From NCBI RefSeq assembly GCF_014197035.1, contig NZ_JACIEU010000005.1:124001-188000 (forward strand): a stretch of DNA of 64,000 nucleotides, read 5' to 3'. Of the stretch, positions 62,130 through 64,000 are shown piece after piece. This stretch comes from Sphingobium scionense (GTDB lineage: Bacteria > Pseudomonadota > Alphaproteobacteria > Sphingomonadales > Sphingomonadaceae). The notes below the pieces were generated by a model. The model had not been told where the DNA came from. It was given only the letters and a program-made list of their open reading frames with translations, and made no database searches. Made by a program: the position numbers and the translations under genes. Position 1 is the first letter of the stretch, and every line of letters begins with the position of its first letter.

Positions 62130-62344
62130 TTCCTTCTCCCTATCAACCAGCGGACAAGGAAAAAAGTGGCGATGCCTGCGATAGGTGTAAGGATCAGGAT
62201 GACCGATGCTTGTCGCTTACCAGCCGCGCATTGCATGTCGCCGGCATCGATATGGCAGTCGCCGATGACGCGAGCGACGAACAGGCTGAGCAGTGCAAAC
62301 ATGGCGGGCAGCGCTGCGATACAGCCGCAGCGTCCGTCCGTCAT
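62126..62344 (-). CDS. Small membrane protein in the aminotransferase operon
   Basis: 72 residues with two hydrophobic segments and several cysteines (GRCGCIAALPAMFALL; GDCHIDAGDMQCAAG). It ends ATFFLVRWLIGRRK. Stop overlaps the DUF2721 ATG by four bases, and it starts 14 bases after the aminotransferase stop, which supports it as a real gene. No family is recognised. Confidence 0.65.
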   Translation of the reverse strand: MTDGRCGCIAALPAMFALLSLFVARVIGDCHIDAGDMQCAAGKRQASVILILTPIAGIATFFLVRWLIGRRK

Positions 62345-62358
62345 GTCAGGCCGATATG

Positions 62359-63570
62359 TCAGGCAGCGCCCTTGGACGAGGGCGTGTTGACGCCCATCGA
62401 CTTGAGATACTGCTTGATGTTGCGGGCCGCCTGCCGCAGCCGCTGTTCATTCTCGACCATGGCGATGCGGACATAGCCCTCGCCATCCTCGCCATAGCCC
62501 ACGCCCGGCGCGACCGCGACCTTGGCATGGGTCAGGAGCTGCTTGGAAAATTCCAGGCTGCCCATGTCCTTGAGCGCGGGCGGCAGCGGTGCCCAGGCGA
62601 ACATCGACGCACGCGGCGCGGGAATGTCCCATCCGGCGCGGGAAAAGCTCTCGACCATCACGTCGCGGCGCTTGTGATACAGCTCGCGATTCTTGGCGAC
62701 GATGTCCTGCGGGCCGTTGAGCGCGGCGCAGGCGGCCGCCTGGATTGGCGTGAATGCGCCATAGTCGAGATAGGATTTCACCCGGCTCATCGCCGCGATC
62801 AGTTGCTTGTTGCCGACGGCAAAGCCGATGCGCCAGCCGGCCATCGAATAGGTCTTGGACAGGGACGTGAACTCGATCGCGACATCCTTGGCGCCCGGCA
62901 CCTGCAGGATGGAGGGCGTCGGGTTGCCGTCAAAATAAAGCTCGGAATAAGCGAGGTCGCTCAGCACCCAGACCTTGTTCTCCTTCGCCCAGGCGACGAG
63001 CCGCTCGTAGAAGGCCAGGTCCACCGTTTCGGCGGTCGGGTTGGACGGATAATTGACCACCAGGATCGACGGGCGCGGCACGGTGAAGGCCATGGCGCGG
63101 TCGAGCGCGCGGAAATAATTCTCGTCCGGCGTCGTCGGCACCGACCGGATGGTCGCTCCGGCGATGATGAAGCCGAACATGTGGATCGGGTAGCTGGGGT
63201 TGGGGGCCAGAACCACGTCGCCCGGTGCGGTGATTGCGGTGGCGAGACTGGCCAGCCCCTCCTTCGACCCCATGGTCACGACGACCTCGGTTTCCGGGTC
63301 GACGTCGACGCCGAAGCGACGGCCATAATAATTGGCCTGCGCCTTGCGCAGGCCCGGAATCCCCTTGGACTGGGAATAGCCATGGGCGTCTGGCTTGCTG
63401 GCGACTTCGACCAGCTTGGCGATGACATGATCGGGCGGCGGCAGGTCGGGATTGCCCATGCCCAGGTCGATAATATCCTCTCCCGCGGCGCGGGCTGCGG
63501 CTCGCATCGCGTTCACTTCGGCGATGACGTAAGGCGGCAGGCGCTTCATGCGGTAGAATTCTTCGGACAT
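62359..63570 (-). CDS. Class I/II aminotransferase (LL-DAP-AT/alanine transaminase-like)
   Basis: 403-residue PLP enzyme. The PLP-binding Lys is in SLSKTYSMAGWRIGFAVG; other motifs are IDLGMGNPDLPPP, NPSYPIHMFGF and NYPSNPTAETVDL. This type is often labelled LL-diaminopimelate or alanine/aspartate aminotransferase. The start is the ATG at 63570; a longer frame to 63633 is not supported. First gene of a four-gene minus-strand operon. Confidence 0.9.
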   Translation of the reverse strand: MSEEFYRMKRLPPYVIAEVNAMRAAARAAGEDIIDLGMGNPDLPPPDHVIAKLVEVASKPDAHGYSQSKGIPGLRKAQANYYGRRFGVDVDPETEVVVTMGSKEGLASLATAITAPGDVVLAPNPSYPIHMFGFIIAGATIRSVPTTPDENYFRALDRAMAFTVPRPSILVVNYPSNPTAETVDLAFYERLVAWAKENKVWVLSDLAYSELYFDGNPTPSILQVPGAKDVAIEFTSLSKTYSMAGWRIGFAVGNKQLIAAMSRVKSYLDYGAFTPIQAAACAALNGPQDIVAKNRELYHKRRDVMVESFSRAGWDIPAPRASMFAWAPLPPALKDMGSLEFSKQLLTHAKVAVAPGVGYGEDGEGYVRIAMVENEQRLRQAARNIKQYLKSMGVNTPSSKGAA

Positions 63571-63713
63571 TATAGGGGCTTTCCTGAAAGCTCTCGGTAA
63601 GGAATAGTGCGTGGCACGCATTCGGCATGTCACAATCTGGCTATAACCCGCCAGGCTGCGGCGCGCCAGTGAAAGCGGCTGATATCGGCAATGCCAGGAG
63701 GAGGAAGGTGGCC

Positions 63714-64000
63714 ATGGAAACGCAGGATGTCCTGGAGCCTCATCTCCCGACCCTGGCGGAGATGCAGAAATGGACCCAGGTGCTGGGCCGTGCGCAACAG
63801 CTGATGCTGGAGCAGGCGGCGGGTGCGACCGGTCGTATGCTGCCCTTCGACCCGGAGGTCGTGGCGCGGATCCAGACCAGCTTTGCCGATGAAGGGCTGG
63901 CGCTATGGCAGCGCTTCCTCGATTCCGGCGGCCTGCTGCGCGACCAGCCCGCTCCGCCGCCGGCCGACAGCCCGGCTGCGCGCAAGGACCGGCGCTTTGC
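63714..64000 (+). CDS. phaC: Class I poly(3-hydroxyalkanoate) synthase, 3'-truncated
   Basis: The reading frame is open at the window's end with about 95 codons. METQDVLEPHLPTLAEMQKW and the segment PAARKDRRFA match the N-terminal PhaC domain (KDxRFxDPxW). A very strong AGGAGGAGGAAGG lies before the ATG. The catalytic lipase box is beyond the window, so the identification rests on the N-terminus only. Confidence 0.75.
   Translation, partial: METQDVLEPHLPTLAEMQKWTQVLGRAQQLMLEQAAGATGRMLPFDPEVVARIQTSFADEGLALWQRFLDSGGLLRDQPAPPPADSPAARKDRRF

Overview
The window is a contiguous, GC-rich chromosomal segment, almost certainly from a sphingomonad (Sphingobium/Sphingomonas-like alphaproteobacterium). 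The basis is the class I lysyl-tRNA synthetase, two TonB-dependent receptors, RcnB-like proteins ending in GFFW/NFFW, DUF3617 lipoproteins, the rpmF-plsX-fabH-ihfA-merR block, the bphO-bphP pair and the codon usage. No rRNA, tRNA, CRISPR array, transposase or prophage was recognised. The gene content is mostly chromosomal housekeeping mixed with cell-envelope genes and a few accessory islets.

Layout. 1-8.4 kb: 3' end of dnaN, a GGDEF-EAL-PilZ c-di-GMP enzyme, a TonB-dependent receptor with a glycine-rich insert, and a secreted M28 peptidase. 8.6-15.3 kb: a 2OG-Fe(II) oxygenase, a secreted methyltransferase-like protein, a lipoprotein / L,D-transpeptidase / Rap1a-Tai cluster, a divergent nucleoside hydrolase, proline iminopeptidase and small envelope proteins. 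15.3-17.4 kb: uvrB. 17.5-18.9 kb: an accessory toxin-immunity islet, in which a LysM plus DNA/RNA non-specific nuclease, apparently frameshifted, sits next to a YezG/DUF600-like immunity protein. 19.1-21.2 kb: three DUF3617-type lipoproteins with an HNH protein between them. 21.2-28.7 kb: membrane proteins (HPP, MarC, EamA, DUF3667), an MBL-fold hydrolase, a DUF2235 protein and a soluble chemoreceptor. 29-34.4 kb: a second TonB receptor, a DUF559 nuclease bracketed by inverted palindromic elements, class I fumarase and a GST. 34.8-38.2 kb: nrdA-nrdB behind tandem NrdR boxes. 38.2-45 kb: small genes, an SNase, truncated globin, RidA, Spx/ArsC-like protein, GDPD, Rrf2 regulator, GloB-like hydrolase and MAPEG. 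45.2-48.3 kb: rpmF-plsX-fabH-ihfA-merR. 48.3-52.6 kb: GNAT, SixA, a DinG-like helicase and a PilZ protein. 52.7-57 kb: lysK, and two RcnB-like proteins around a prolyl-hydroxylase-like oxygenase. 57.1-60.2 kb: heme oxygenase plus bacteriophytochrome hybrid kinase. 60.3-64 kb: a DODA-type dioxygenase, a four-gene minus-strand operon from an aminotransferase to a lone 2Fe-2S subunit, and the start of a class I PHA synthase.

The most interesting points are the compact LysM-nuclease / YezG module and its probable frameshift, the DUF559 gene lying between two inverted copies of a ~50-bp palindromic element (one copy encodes its C-terminus), a 38-bp repeat shared by the 3' ends of two unrelated genes, NrdR-box control of an ATP-cone-less ribonucleotide reductase, and a lipoprotein / L,D-transpeptidase neighbourhood suggestive of envelope tethering. 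All assignments rest on reading motifs by eye; no searches were run.
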